Shown here: positions 6,528 through 13,815 of the stretch, piece by piece | Position numbering within the stretch: position 1 is the first letter of the stretch | How the letters are laid out: the number at the start of each line of letters is the position of its first letter | Source: an uncultured Solobacterium sp. | Lineage (GTDB): Bacteria > Bacillota_I > Bacilli_A > Erysipelotrichales > Erysipelotrichaceae | Length of the DNA stretch: 21,848 nt | Assembly: GCA_900552125.1 (NCBI GenBank) | Contig: URYK01000043.1 | Coordinates: 1-21,848 of the forward strand | Direction of reading: 5' to 3' | Translations under genes and position numbers: made by a program | The notes under the pieces: generated by a model | Seen by the model: only the letters and a program-made list of their open reading frames with translations | What the model was told of the DNA's origin: nothing | Databases searched by the model: none

Positions 6528-7784
6528 CTATAGTCGTATGTATTGGTCGATTCGCTCCTTGAATAGATCATTCACCATGAGCTGGTTCAGCACCATCGAC
6601 CAGTTTGGTATATAGCCGGTAGACCATTTCTTTTCCAATTCTGTGATACGAAGGTACAGCAGCTTGAAAAGTGCTGTTTCATTTGGAAATGATCCTTTTT
6701 TCGTGACCTTTCGAAAGCTGGAATTCACAGCTTCGATGGCATTGGTGGTATACATGATCTTTCGAACTGCACTGCCATAATCAAACAATTGCTCGACATG
6801 AGCATAATTTCTTTTCCATACTTCTATAGCTCCAGGATACTGGTTCCACTCCTTGCAGAAGATATCAAAGGATGCATTGGCTGTTTTCAGATTTGGTGCT
6901 CCATATACCTTTTTCAAGCTCTGCGTGAACTTTTTATAATCCTTGGTTGGAACATACTTGATTGAATTACGAATCAAATGCACGATGCATCTTTGTACGA
7001 CCACCTTGGGAAATATGATACGAACTCTAAGTTTTGATAGGTCATCATTCAAGTGTTTGATCACGTGGAAAGAGTCAACACAGATGATGTCCTTTTTAAA
7101 ATATAATTGTGTTATTGTCCTATAAGTTTCATACATATCGATACATACGTAAGAAACGTTATCTAATTCACTTCTAGAAATTTTCTGGAAATAACTGTGA
7201 AGATAATCTTTTCTCCTGCATGGAATTACATCTATTATAGTATGATTATAAAAGTCATAGAAAATACAGGAATACTTTGATTTGAAATCAGAGTTCTTAG
7301 TATAGACTTCATCGATACAGATAGCCTTGGGAAATGAATAGCGTTTGATATGACAGTATTTATCGAAAAGTCGAATTACAATAGATTCTGATAAATGAGT
7401 TAATTCGGCGGCACTTTTAAAAGTCATCTTAGGATTTAAAAGGAGCTTCATCAAAGTCATAAGAGTAGCATAAGAAACAGAATGATTAACTGGAGCCATA
7501 TAATGTCTGTCACTGAAAGAGTGAAGACAATCTAAACAATAAAGTCTGCGAATGCGCTGATGAACGATAACATTTTCAAAAGGAAGATTAGGAATAAAAA
7601 GTTTTTTAGAGAAAAAGCCTTTAGAACGAAGTTTAGAAGAATTACAAAAAGGACAATGATGAACAGATTTTTTAAGAGTTAAGAAAATATTTGTTGTGCC
7701 ATTGTCTATGTTAGAAAGAATTGATTCGATATCATTAGAAGAGATATTGAGAAGATTAGCAATTAAGTGATCTAAGTTATCCAT
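6528..7784 (-). CDS. ISL3-family transposase
   Basis: The 418-residue protein has an N-terminal zinc finger (C44/C47 and C83/C86), a helical DNA-binding region with a helix-turn-helix near residues 110-140, and the DDE catalytic domain: D158 in AICIDEV, D216 in VCIDMYETYR, and the glutamate in TTNAIEAVNSSFRK. The length is normal and the frame is complete, so it may be active. AGGAGGTG lies about 7 nt before the ATG on the minus strand. Base composition is uneven: the 3' half (about 6530-7080) is near 43-47% GC in the stretches I counted, while the 5' half is near 27%. It transposes by cutting and rejoining its IS ends, and sits between the peptide-protease operon and the repeat-flanked cassettes. 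Confidence 0.88.
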   Translation of the reverse strand: MDNLDHLIANLLNISSNDIESILSNIDNGTTNIFLTLKKSVHHCPFCNSSKLRSKGFFSKKLFIPNLPFENVIVHQRIRRLYCLDCLHSFSDRHYMAPVNHSVSYATLMTLMKLLLNPKMTFKSAAELTHLSESIVIRLFDKYCHIKRYSFPKAICIDEVYTKNSDFKSKYSCIFYDFYNHTIIDVIPCRRKDYLHSYFQKISRSELDNVSYVCIDMYETYRTITQLYFKKDIICVDSFHVIKHLNDDLSKLRVRIIFPKVVVQRCIVHLIRNSIKYVPTKDYKKFTQSLKKVYGAPNLKTANASFDIFCKEWNQYPGAIEVWKRNYAHVEQLFDYGSAVRKIMYTTNAIEAVNSSFRKVTKKGSFPNETALFKLLYLRITELEKKWSTGYIPNWSMVLNQLMVNDLFKERIDQYIRL

Positions 7785-7853
7785 ATAAAAACACCTCCTA
7801 TATAACAGATCACGAATATATTATATAAGAGATACATTTTTAATTCTTATTAC

Positions 7854-7887
7854 CATTTAGTGGGGGATAAAGTATCACCACTAAATG
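7854..7887. repeat. Perfect 10-bp inverted repeat at the IS/cassette junction
   Basis: CATTTAGTGG (7854-7863) and CCACTAAATG (7878-7887) are perfect inverted repeats around a 14-nt loop. The following sequence to about 7925 (containing CCCCAACCCC) matches nothing else in the window. It may be an end structure of this or an older mobile element. No T run makes it a terminator. Confidence 0.5.
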
Positions 7888-7925
7888 CAGTAGAAGGTCC
7901 CCAACCCCAGCAAGTGGTGTTATTC

Positions 7926-8000
7926 TAATAATTGTTGTGAGAAGATTAGAGAAGTATTTAGACACAGTGAGTGTTTAGATACTTCTTTTTCTTTTTAAAA
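7926..8000 (+). repeat. Interspersed structured repeat, copy A (5'-truncated)
   Basis: This is the 3' half of the repeat seen complete at 9519, 11567, 12816 and 13816. It keeps TGTGAGAAGATTAGAGAAG and the terminator hairpin GAAGTATTTAGAC / GTTTAGATACTTC (two G·T pairs) with a T-rich tail. The 5' half, including the left arm of the central hairpin, is missing and replaced by unrelated sequence adjoining the transposon. It precedes the first cassette. Confidence 0.8.
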
Positions 8001-8023
8001 ATGCAGACTGTAAAGAGCATAAA

Positions 8024-8093
8024 AAACTTCTTATTAGCGTATGATAATAAGAAGTTTATATTTAACTTCTTACTAGCGTATGCTATAATAAAG
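8024..8093 (+). promoter_or_regulatory. Operator pair and promoter for the HTH-DUF3990 gene
   Basis: A perfect 13-bp inverted repeat (AAACTTCTTATTA / TAATAAGAAGTTT, 8024-8057) encloses GCGTATGA. Forty nt downstream its left arm and centre recur directly (AACTTCTTACTAGCGTATG, 8064-8082). A TATAAT at 8084-8089 lies within the second copy, with a weak TTTAAC 17 nt further upstream. The second site overlaps the promoter, so binding by the HTH protein encoded just downstream would repress it; this is autoregulation as in toxin-antitoxin operons. Confidence 0.6.
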
Positions 8094-8114
8094 TGGTGAG
8101 GTGATATTGAATCT

Positions 8115-8972
8115 ATGGTGAATTATAGAATAGATGAGGATGTTAAATTAATTAGAGAGATACTTAATTTATCTCAAAAACAATTTGCTGAAAAAATAGA
8201 TGTTGATGCGATTACGGTAGCAAGATGGGAAACTGGCAAAATGGACACAAATGAAAATAATATCGAAAAAATATATACTTTTGCATTAAATAATAATATC
8301 TTTATAAATGAGATTAAAGCACAACTTTATTATGAAGATTTAGCAAATGAGAATAAATTAGTATTATACCATGGCGCCAAGAACATTATAGAGGGTAATA
8401 TTGATATTGAGCATTCAAAAAACAATAATGATTTTGGTAAAGGATTTTACAGCGGTGAAAGTTTTGAGCAGTCATCATTATTTGTAAGTGGATTTGATAC
8501 ATCTAGCGTTTATATATTAAGTTTTAATCCACAAAACCTTTCTAGCATTGAATATAAAGTCAATCAAGAATGGATGCTGACAATAGCATATTTTAGAGGA
8601 AGGCTAAGTGGCTATGAAAATCATCCGATTATCAAAAAGTTAATTAACAAATTAGAAGACATAGATTATTTAGTAGCACCAATCGCTGATAACAGGATGT
8701 TTAGAATTATAGATAGTTTTATTGAAGGTGAAATTACTGATGAACAATGTATACATTGTTTGGCAGCTACTAATTTAGGATTTCAATATGTTTTTAAAAC
8801 AGAGAGAGCGTTGAGTCAGGTAAAAATTGTTGAAAGATGCTATTTATGTAGTAAAGAAAAAGAAAAGTATCAAATCAAAAGATTAGAGGATAGTAAAGTT
8901 GGAGATACTAAAATTAAAATGGCTCGAAGACAGTATAGGGGGCGAGGTCAATATATTGACGATATATTATGA
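8115..8972 (+). CDS. XRE-type HTH fused to DUF3990 (ADP-ribosyltransferase-like) domain
   Basis: Residues 9-63 form an XRE helix-turn-helix (LSQKQFAEKIDVDAITVARW). Residues 82-240 match DUF3990, seen in LVLYHGAKN (83-90) and NDFGKGFYSGE (105-115). This family is thought to have an ADP-ribosyltransferase-like fold, which makes it a candidate toxin. The C-terminal tail is basic. The ribosome site GAGGTGA (8098-8104) is 10 nt before ATG 8115. The last codons overlap the next gene by ATGA, so the two are translationally coupled. The HTH probably reads the palindrome/direct-repeat pair just upstream. Fusion of the regulator to the suspected toxin is unusual, because normally the antitoxin carries the DNA-binding domain. 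Enzymatic activity is inferred from the family, not proven by visible catalytic residues. Confidence 0.75.
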   Translation: MVNYRIDEDVKLIREILNLSQKQFAEKIDVDAITVARWETGKMDTNENNIEKIYTFALNNNIFINEIKAQLYYEDLANENKLVLYHGAKNIIEGNIDIEHSKNNNDFGKGFYSGESFEQSSLFVSGFDTSSVYILSFNPQNLSSIEYKVNQEWMLTIAYFRGRLSGYENHPIIKKLINKLEDIDYLVAPIADNRMFRIIDSFIEGEITDEQCIHCLAATNLGFQYVFKTERALSQVKIVERCYLCSKEKEKYQIKRLEDSKVGDTKIKMARRQYRGRGQYIDDIL

Positions 8973-9466
8973 AAAGAGAAATGGATCAAGTAGGTTTGTT
9001 ACTATGTGATATACAAGGTAAAATTTTTGAACAATCTGTTACTAGAGAAGAATGTAGTTCAAATATATTTATCCGCCGATTTATGAATTCTAAATTTGTT
9101 TCTAGAATGGATAATTTAACCTTTATAAACGAAAGCATGACAATTGAAGAAATTTTTGAAGAACTTGATATAGAATATGGTAAAACCAGTTATGGAAAAA
9201 TAAAGTTTTCAATTAATGAGATGTATTGGATAGGGTATATTTATAGATATCTATCATATGTTTATCAAATTGATAGTAAAAATGCTTATAAGATTATAAA
9301 AGGTACAGAGCTTAGACATTTATTCTTTGCATATCATTCCCTAGACCCAATGAATGCAATAGATAGGATCTTAGAAGCAAAATCATTAGTATTAGATAAA
9401 GATAGTGACCAATTGACTAAAGAGGGGGTAAAAATACTCAGAAGAATAAAAAGATTGAAGAATTAA
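8969..9466 (+). CDS. Conserved hypothetical partner of the DUF3990 protein, putative antitoxin
   Basis: The 165-residue protein is soluble, with no signal or membrane segment. An N-terminal segment contains SSNIFIRRFMNSKFVSRMD. A central conserved-looking part reads EMYWIGYIYRYLSYVY, followed by IIKGTELRHLFFAYHSLDP. I recognise the style of proteins found beside DUF3990 genes but cannot name the family with certainty. It starts in the ATGA overlap with the HTH-DUF3990 gene and has no separate promoter, so it is made in fixed ratio with it. The simplest reading is an antitoxin or modulator of the DUF3990 protein. Repeat copy B begins 52 nt after its stop. Confidence 0.55.
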   Translation: MKREMDQVGLLLCDIQGKIFEQSVTREECSSNIFIRRFMNSKFVSRMDNLTFINESMTIEEIFEELDIEYGKTSYGKIKFSINEMYWIGYIYRYLSYVYQIDSKNAYKIIKGTELRHLFFAYHSLDPMNAIDRILEAKSLVLDKDSDQLTKEGVKILRRIKRLKN

Positions 9467-9518
9467 GTGTTGTATAAATTATTTTGATAACTATTTGAGT
9501 TGTTCTGAAAAGTTTTGG

Positions 9519-9661
9519 GAATGCAACAAGTAAGCGACAAAAAGACTTTAAAAGCCTTATTATATAAGGTTTCGGAGCTTTCAAAACGTTAATCGTTATA
9601 TTGAGAAAATTAAAGAAGTATTTAGACTTTGTGAGAAGTTTGGATGCTTCTTTTTTTGTTT
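9519..9661 (+). repeat. Interspersed structured repeat, copy B
   Basis: The order of elements is: box GCAACAAGTAAGCGACAAAAA-like (from 9523), hairpin 1 (CCTTAT/ATAAGG near 9555-9569), hairpin 2 with arms TTTCAA...TTGAGA and inner AACG/CGTT (9580-9606), and a terminator hairpin (from 9615) ending in a run of T. Wobble pairs replace Watson-Crick pairs in the terminator stem compared with copy A, so structure is kept while sequence drifts. Confidence 0.85.
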
Positions 9662-9833
9662 TTTGATAACAGGAATAATATGGTTGTAAAAAAACTGCTA
9701 AGTAATCAGATTTATCGAATTTGAGTAACTTTTAGCTTTGTATTGATGTGATATGGCATATTTTCATAATATGTAGCATGTATTGTAGACAAAGATACTA
9801 TTTTACTATAAATAAGTAAAAGGTGGAGATTAT

Positions 9834-9944
9834 ATAAATTACAGTACAGATAAACCAATTGATATGGAAGAACAGGATTTATTAGGAAGATTCATTTTTC
9901 CAAAATAGCTTGGGAAGGCAATTTATGATTATAATGAAAAAAAT
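9834..9944 (+). pseudogene. N-terminal relic of a KAP-family P-loop NTPase
   Basis: Behind a good ribosome site (AGGTGGAG, 9821-9828), a frame beginning with ATA in place of ATG reads NYSTDKPIDMEEQDLLGRF, then an in-frame TAG (9906-9908), then LGKAIYDYNEKN. This matches the typical start of KAP NTPases, where an S/TDKPI...EDLLGR segment precedes a helix and the Walker A loop. The Walker A and all later sequence are missing; the frame runs into unrelated DNA. KAP NTPases include phage-exclusion proteins such as T7-inhibiting PifA, so this would be the remains of a fourth cassette. The assignment rests on a short motif seen by eye. Confidence 0.42.
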
Positions 9945-10021
9945 AGAACAAAAACGCACTTTTCTAAAAAAGTGAATTTAAATAAATGTACGTTTAATCA
10001 TATAAATGGTATTATTTAAAC

Positions 10022-10095
10022 TTGCGTATAATCTTAAATAGAGTTATAATATGCGTATAATCGGAAATTGGGTGTATATGAATATTGCGTATAAT
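10022..10095 (+). promoter_or_regulatory. Three direct repeats of TTGCGTATAAT upstream of the ATPase gene
   Basis: TTGCGTATAATC (10022-10033), TGCGTATAATC (10052-10062) and TTGCGTATAAT (10085-10095) are spaced about 30 nt, near three helical turns. Each contains a TATAAT -10 box. The third has a fair -35 (TTGGGT, 10068-10073) at 16 nt and would give a very short leader. The same GCGTAT core occurs in the operators at 8037 and 8076. Tandem sites on one face of DNA suggest cooperative binding by a regulator. Confidence 0.5.
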
Positions 10096-10111
10096 AGGAA
10101 AAGGTGACAAT

Positions 10112-11470
10112 ATGATATTAAGAAGGAAAGTATATGATAAATTATTGCAATGGAAAAATGAAAGCAATGGTAGGAAAGCCATTCTTATTGAAGGGGCACG
10201 CCGTATAGGAAAGAGTACAATTGCTGAAGAATTTGCTAAAAACGAATATGAAAGCTATATATTGATCGACTTTGCAAAGAAAGATATTGAAGTTGAATCG
10301 TATTTTAATAAATATTTGAATGATTTAGATACTCTTTTTATGTTGCTTCAAGCTCATTTTGGGGTTCATCTTAAAAGACGAAAATCAGTTATTATCTTTG
10401 ATGAAGTTCAAATGTTTCCTCAAGCAAGAGCTGCCATAAAATATTTAGTATTAGATGGTAGGTATGATTATATAGAAACAGGTTCTTTAATCTCAATTAA
10501 AGAGAATGTTAAAAACATTGTAATCCCTTCTGAAGAAAGACATCTTTCGATGTATCCTTTGGATTTTGAGGAATTTTGTTATGCATTAAATGAAGAAATA
10601 ATAATTGATTATATTAAAACTTGTTTTAGAGAAAGAAAGCCTCTGGAAGAATCATTGCACAAAAAAGCAATGTTACTATTTAAACAATATATGCTTGTTG
10701 GTGGTATGCCGATGCCGGTAATCAAATATATTGAAAATGATAAAAGTTTCTTTGAAGCAGATAAAGAAAAAAGAGATATTTTATCCCTTTATAGAGAAGA
10801 TATCATGAAAATAAATGCTCGATATAGGAGTAAGGTGTTGGCCATTTTTGATCAAATTCCAGGACTTTTATCAAAACATGAAAAAAGAGTTGTTTTTAAG
10901 GAAATCAAGGAAGGCTCTCAAGCCGATCAATACGAAGAAACTTTTTTCTGGTTAGCTGATTCAATGATTTCGAATGAGTGTTTTTTGTGTAATGATCCAA
11001 GTGTAGGTTTATCAATAAATGAAGATAGAACTTATGTTAAATGTTATTTAGGAGATACGGGTCTTTTAGTTAGTCACGCTTTTGACGAAAATGAGTTGCT
11101 TGAGGAAGAAGTTTACAAACAAATACTTTTAGATAAATTATCTTTAAATGAAGGAATGTTATATGAAAATGCAATAGCACAGATGCTTGTAGCGAATAAA
11201 CATAAATTATATTTTTATACCCATTACAATACAGAAAAACATCGTAATGATATTGAAATAGATTTTCTCTTATCGAACAATAGTAAATTAAAGTATAAAC
11301 TATATCCGATTGAGGTTAAATCAGGTAAGAAATATTCGACATCTTCTTTACTTAAATTTAAAGAAAAATATAAAATTCGAATTGGAGAATGTTATATTAT
11401 TCATCCTAAAAATTTATCTATCAAGGACGACATAGTTTGTATTCCGCCTTATATGACCTTTATGTTATAG
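10112..11470 (+). CDS. AAA_14/DUF4143-family ATPase
   Basis: The 452-residue protein starts with an ATPase domain: Walker A EGARRIGKST (27-36) and Walker B IIFDEVQ (94-100), typical of the AAA_14 group. The C-terminal DUF4143 region has a PD-(D/E)XK-like pattern, with D384 in IEIDFLL and E401/K403 in YPIEVKSG. These proteins are widespread in gut bacteria, often single and mobile; their cellular role is not established, though a DNA-related or defence function is often supposed. ATG 10112 is chosen because AAAGGTGA lies just upstream; an earlier TTG at 10085 falls inside the third promoter repeat. Repeat copies B and C flank it, about 450 nt upstream and 96 nt downstream. Confidence 0.82.
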   Translation: MILRRKVYDKLLQWKNESNGRKAILIEGARRIGKSTIAEEFAKNEYESYILIDFAKKDIEVESYFNKYLNDLDTLFMLLQAHFGVHLKRRKSVIIFDEVQMFPQARAAIKYLVLDGRYDYIETGSLISIKENVKNIVIPSEERHLSMYPLDFEEFCYALNEEIIIDYIKTCFRERKPLEESLHKKAMLLFKQYMLVGGMPMPVIKYIENDKSFFEADKEKRDILSLYREDIMKINARYRSKVLAIFDQIPGLLSKHEKRVVFKEIKEGSQADQYEETFFWLADSMISNECFLCNDPSVGLSINEDRTYVKCYLGDTGLLVSHAFDENELLEEEVYKQILLDKLSLNEGMLYENAIAQMLVANKHKLYFYTHYNTEKHRNDIEIDFLLSNNSKLKYKLYPIEVKSGKKYSTSSLLKFKEKYKIRIGECYIIHPKNLSIKDDIVCIPPYMTFML

Positions 11471-11566
11471 AAAAATAATAATTGTAACCATAATAGATAT
11501 TGGTATCATGGCAGTTGATAGAATAAAAGTTGTATTGTGTTTATTTGTGTTGGACTAAGCAGTTAA

Positions 11567-11720
11567 GGCAATGCAACAAGTAAGCGGCAAAAAGGCTTTA
11601 AAACCCTTATCTTATAAGGATTTGGAATTCTCAAAACGTTAGTAATAATTGTTATGAGAAGATTAGAGAAGTGTTTAGACTTTGTAAGAAGTTTAGATGC
11701 TTCTTTTTTTCTTTTTAAAA
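11567..11720 (+). repeat. Interspersed structured repeat, copy C
   Basis: It begins GGCAATGCAACAAGTAAGCG. Hairpin 1 is CCTTA/TAAGG (about 11609-11623), hairpin 2 has arms TCTCA/TGAGA (about 11632-11662), and the terminator is GAAGTGTTTAGACTT / AAGTTTAGATGCTTC with only wobble differences, then TTTTTTT. It follows the ATPase gene by 96 nt and ends about 45 nt before the start of the next gene, whose TATAAT lies at 11727-11732. Confidence 0.87.
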
Positions 11721-11765
11721 TAAGGGTATAATAAGAATAATTAATATTGAAAGGAGTAGTTGATT

Positions 11766-12788
11766 GTGGGAAATAATTTGTTAAACAATGAAACATTAGT
11801 AAATGAAATCGCTAGTATTATCACAAATGCTAGAAATAATGTCATTAAAAATATTAATACTGAGTTAATTAATGCATATTGGAATATAGGACGTATTATA
11901 GTTGAGGATGAGTTAAAATCTCAGCGTGGCGAATATGGAAAAAAACAATTACTTACACTATCGAAAACTCTTACAAATAAATTTGGGAAAGGATTTTCTC
12001 GAGCAAATCTTCAAAATATGAGATTGCTTTATTTAAAATATCCAAATTGCCAGACACTGTCTAGCAAATTAAGTTGGTCACATTATTGCGAATTATTATA
12101 TATATCTGATGATGACAAACGTAGTTTCTATGAAAAAGAAGCAATTAATGCAAATTGGTCAGTAAGAGAGTTAAAAAGACAAATTAGCACTTCATTATTC
12201 GAAAGATTGTTATTATCAAATGGGGAGACTAATAAAAAGAAGGTTCTTGAATTAGCGTTAAAAGGAAATGAATTTGCCAAACCAGAGGATATAGTAAAAG
12301 ATCCATATGTTTTTGAATTTCTTGGTCTGCCAGAAAATAAACCAATGATGGAATCTGATTTGGAAGAAGCTCTTGTTAGACAAATTGAAAAGTTTCTTTT
12401 GGAACTTGGAAAAGGATTTATGTTTGTAGGAACTCAGCAAAGAGTAACGTTCGGGAATACTCATTATTATGTTGATATGGTTTTCTTTAATAAAATTTTA
12501 AGATCTTATGTATTGATAGAATTAAAAACTATCAAATTATTGCCTGAAGCAGTTGGGTAACTTAATATGTACTTGAATTATTATACAGCAGAAATTAATG
12601 ATGAAAATGATAATCCACCAATTGGATTGATTTTATGCACTGATAAAGGCAATGTTGATATGCAGTATGCATTAGGAGGCTTGAGTAATAATATTTTTGC
12701 TTCAAAATATGTAACATATATGCCTGATAAGGAACAATTAATTGCTCGGATTGAAGCTGTATTATCATCTAATGATAATACAGAATAA
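11766..12788 (+). pseudogene. DUF1016/YhcG-type PD-(D/E)XK nuclease, interrupted by one stop codon
   Basis: Two adjoining open stretches in the same frame form one 340-codon YhcG-like protein split by a TAA at 12558-12560. It lies where the family has a glutamine (VGQLNMYLNYY), so a CAA-to-TAA change explains it. The N-terminal DUF1016 helical region includes NAYWNIGRIIVEDE and FGKGFSRANLQNMRLLY. The nuclease motif D237, E252, K254 (YVDMVF...LIELKT) comes before the stop, so the shortened 264-residue product keeps its catalytic residues. GTG 11766 is preferred: AAGGAG (11751-11756) is 9 nt away, whereas TTG 11760 is too close. An ATG at 12567 could restart the C-terminal 73 residues. This could be a real pseudogene, stop readthrough or a sequencing error. 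Confidence 0.82.
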
Positions 12789-12815
12789 GTGGATATAAGT
12801 TTTGTGAGTGGTTAT

Positions 12816-12962
12816 GGCAATGCAACAATTAAGCAGCGACAAAAATACATTTAAAACCCTATTTTATAAAGTTTTGGAGTTCTCAAAACGTTAGTAATAA
12901 ATGTTGTGAGAAGATTAGAGAAGTATTTAGACTTTGGAAGAAGTTTAGATACTTCTTTTTTT
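12816..12962 (+). repeat. Interspersed structured repeat, copy D
   Basis: It begins GGCAATGCAACAATTAAGC, 27 nt after the DUF1016 stop. Hairpin 2 arms are TCTCA/TGAGA, and the terminator stem is GAAGTATTTAGACTT / AAGTTTAGATACTTC followed by eight or more T. Hairpin 1 is partly decayed here. Between this copy and the next gene, 12963-13233 is AT-rich and holds only short hydrophobic reading fragments near 13065-13210 in changing frames. These may be a decayed membrane protein gene. A possible promoter for the next gene is TTGACT (13134) with TATAGT (13159). Confidence 0.86.
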
Positions 12963-13233
12963 TATTAATGCATAATATATTAAATTTCGTATGTATTTAT
13001 AGTAGCAAAGATAATTTATTGAACGTTTAATTCTAAAAAAGGATTGGTGAATAGTAATTAAGAATACATTATTTCTTTCTTCTATACTTATAGCTATTAG
13101 TGAAATAATTTATATATGGAAAATGTTAGACTATTGACTTTTTATTTTCTGTTTTTGTTATAGTTAACATGATTGTAATAATATTTCCACTATATTCTAC
13201 AAATAAGGGATTTTATAAGCGTTAAGAAAACTG

Positions 13234-13253
13234 TATTCTATTTATATAGAATA
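13234..13253. promoter_or_regulatory. Palindrome just upstream of the XRE regulator's ribosome site
   Basis: TATTCTAT / ATAGAATA (8-bp arms, TTAT centre) ends immediately before GGAGG (13254-13258). It is a plausible operator for autoregulation by the XRE protein, or an RNA hairpin affecting translation start. Confidence 0.4.
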
Positions 13254-13265
13254 GGAGGTTAGTTT

Positions 13266-13724
13266 ATGAACCAGACATTGATTGGAAAATTTATAACACT
13301 AAAAAGAAAAGAAAAGAATCTTACACAAGAGCAGCTTGCAGAAAAATTAGGAGTTTCCAACAAAACCATTTCGAAATGGGAAATTGGGAAATGCATGCCA
13401 GATTATTCAATCGTCAGGAATTTATGCCAGGAACTTGATATTACAATTGCTGAGTTAATGGATGGTAAGGTTTCAGAGAACAATGCTCCTTCTTTTAGGG
13501 AAGAACAAATATTGGATCTGATGAAAAGAACACAAGAACTAGAAAAACAAAAAGATTTACAATATGGTATTATGCTAATCATAATGGGAGTTGCTTTACA
13601 GGCTTTGTCTTATACATTCAGTGGATCTGATTTTAAAGAATTTCTTTCTGGATTACTGTTGGGACTATCTGTTGCAGAAATGTTAGTTGGTCTCTTTGTT
13701 GTCGGAAAATTTTTAAGAAAATAA
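13266..13724 (+). CDS. XRE-family regulator with C-terminal membrane helices
   Basis: The 152-residue protein has an N-terminal helix-turn-helix (LTQEQLAEKLGVSNKTISKW, residues 19-38) of the XRE type. A charged linker that may be coiled coil follows (EEQILDLMKRTQELEKQKD), then two hydrophobic segments (about 100-117 and 126-149) and a basic end. It is probably a DNA-binding regulator tied to the membrane. This design is common in Bacillota beside small membrane or transporter genes, but no such partner is intact here. The start is supported by GGAGG about 7 nt upstream, and a palindrome sits right before it. It is flanked by repeat copies D and E like the other cassettes. Confidence 0.82.
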   Translation: MNQTLIGKFITLKRKEKNLTQEQLAEKLGVSNKTISKWEIGKCMPDYSIVRNLCQELDITIAELMDGKVSENNAPSFREEQILDLMKRTQELEKQKDLQYGIMLIIMGVALQALSYTFSGSDFKEFLSGLLLGLSVAEMLVGLFVVGKFLRK

Positions 13725-13815
13725 ATTCTATATTATGTAAAAAAGGTCAAAAATCTTATAGTTAATAGTTTTATTTGAAATAAGAAAGTAAATGGTTAAA
13801 TAGGATCTGTTATTT

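Larger units (their letters stand above)
6475..7853 (-). mobile_element. ISL3-type insertion sequence, ends not determined
   Basis: The element is defined by its transposase gene and the terminator beyond the gene's stop. I could not find convincing terminal inverted repeats or an 8-bp target duplication by eye. A weak resemblance exists between GTGATGATA near 6459 and the reverse complement near 7873-7881 (GTGGTGATAC), but I do not rely on it. The given ends are only the outer limits of clearly IS-associated sequence. Confidence 0.45.

Noticed and set aside
8001..8023. Promoter-like sequence right after repeat copy A
   Set aside because: No convincing -35/-10 pair; the better promoter lies at 8061-8089.
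11563..11796. Minus-strand reading frames across the repeats (also 13728-14093)
   Set aside because: Both run antisense through the same structured repeat and resemble each other only because of it; they have no ribosome sites.
12567..12788. Separate small gene of 73 codons
   Set aside because: It is in frame with the preceding DUF1016 sequence and continues that family's C-terminus, so it is the distal part of one broken gene.
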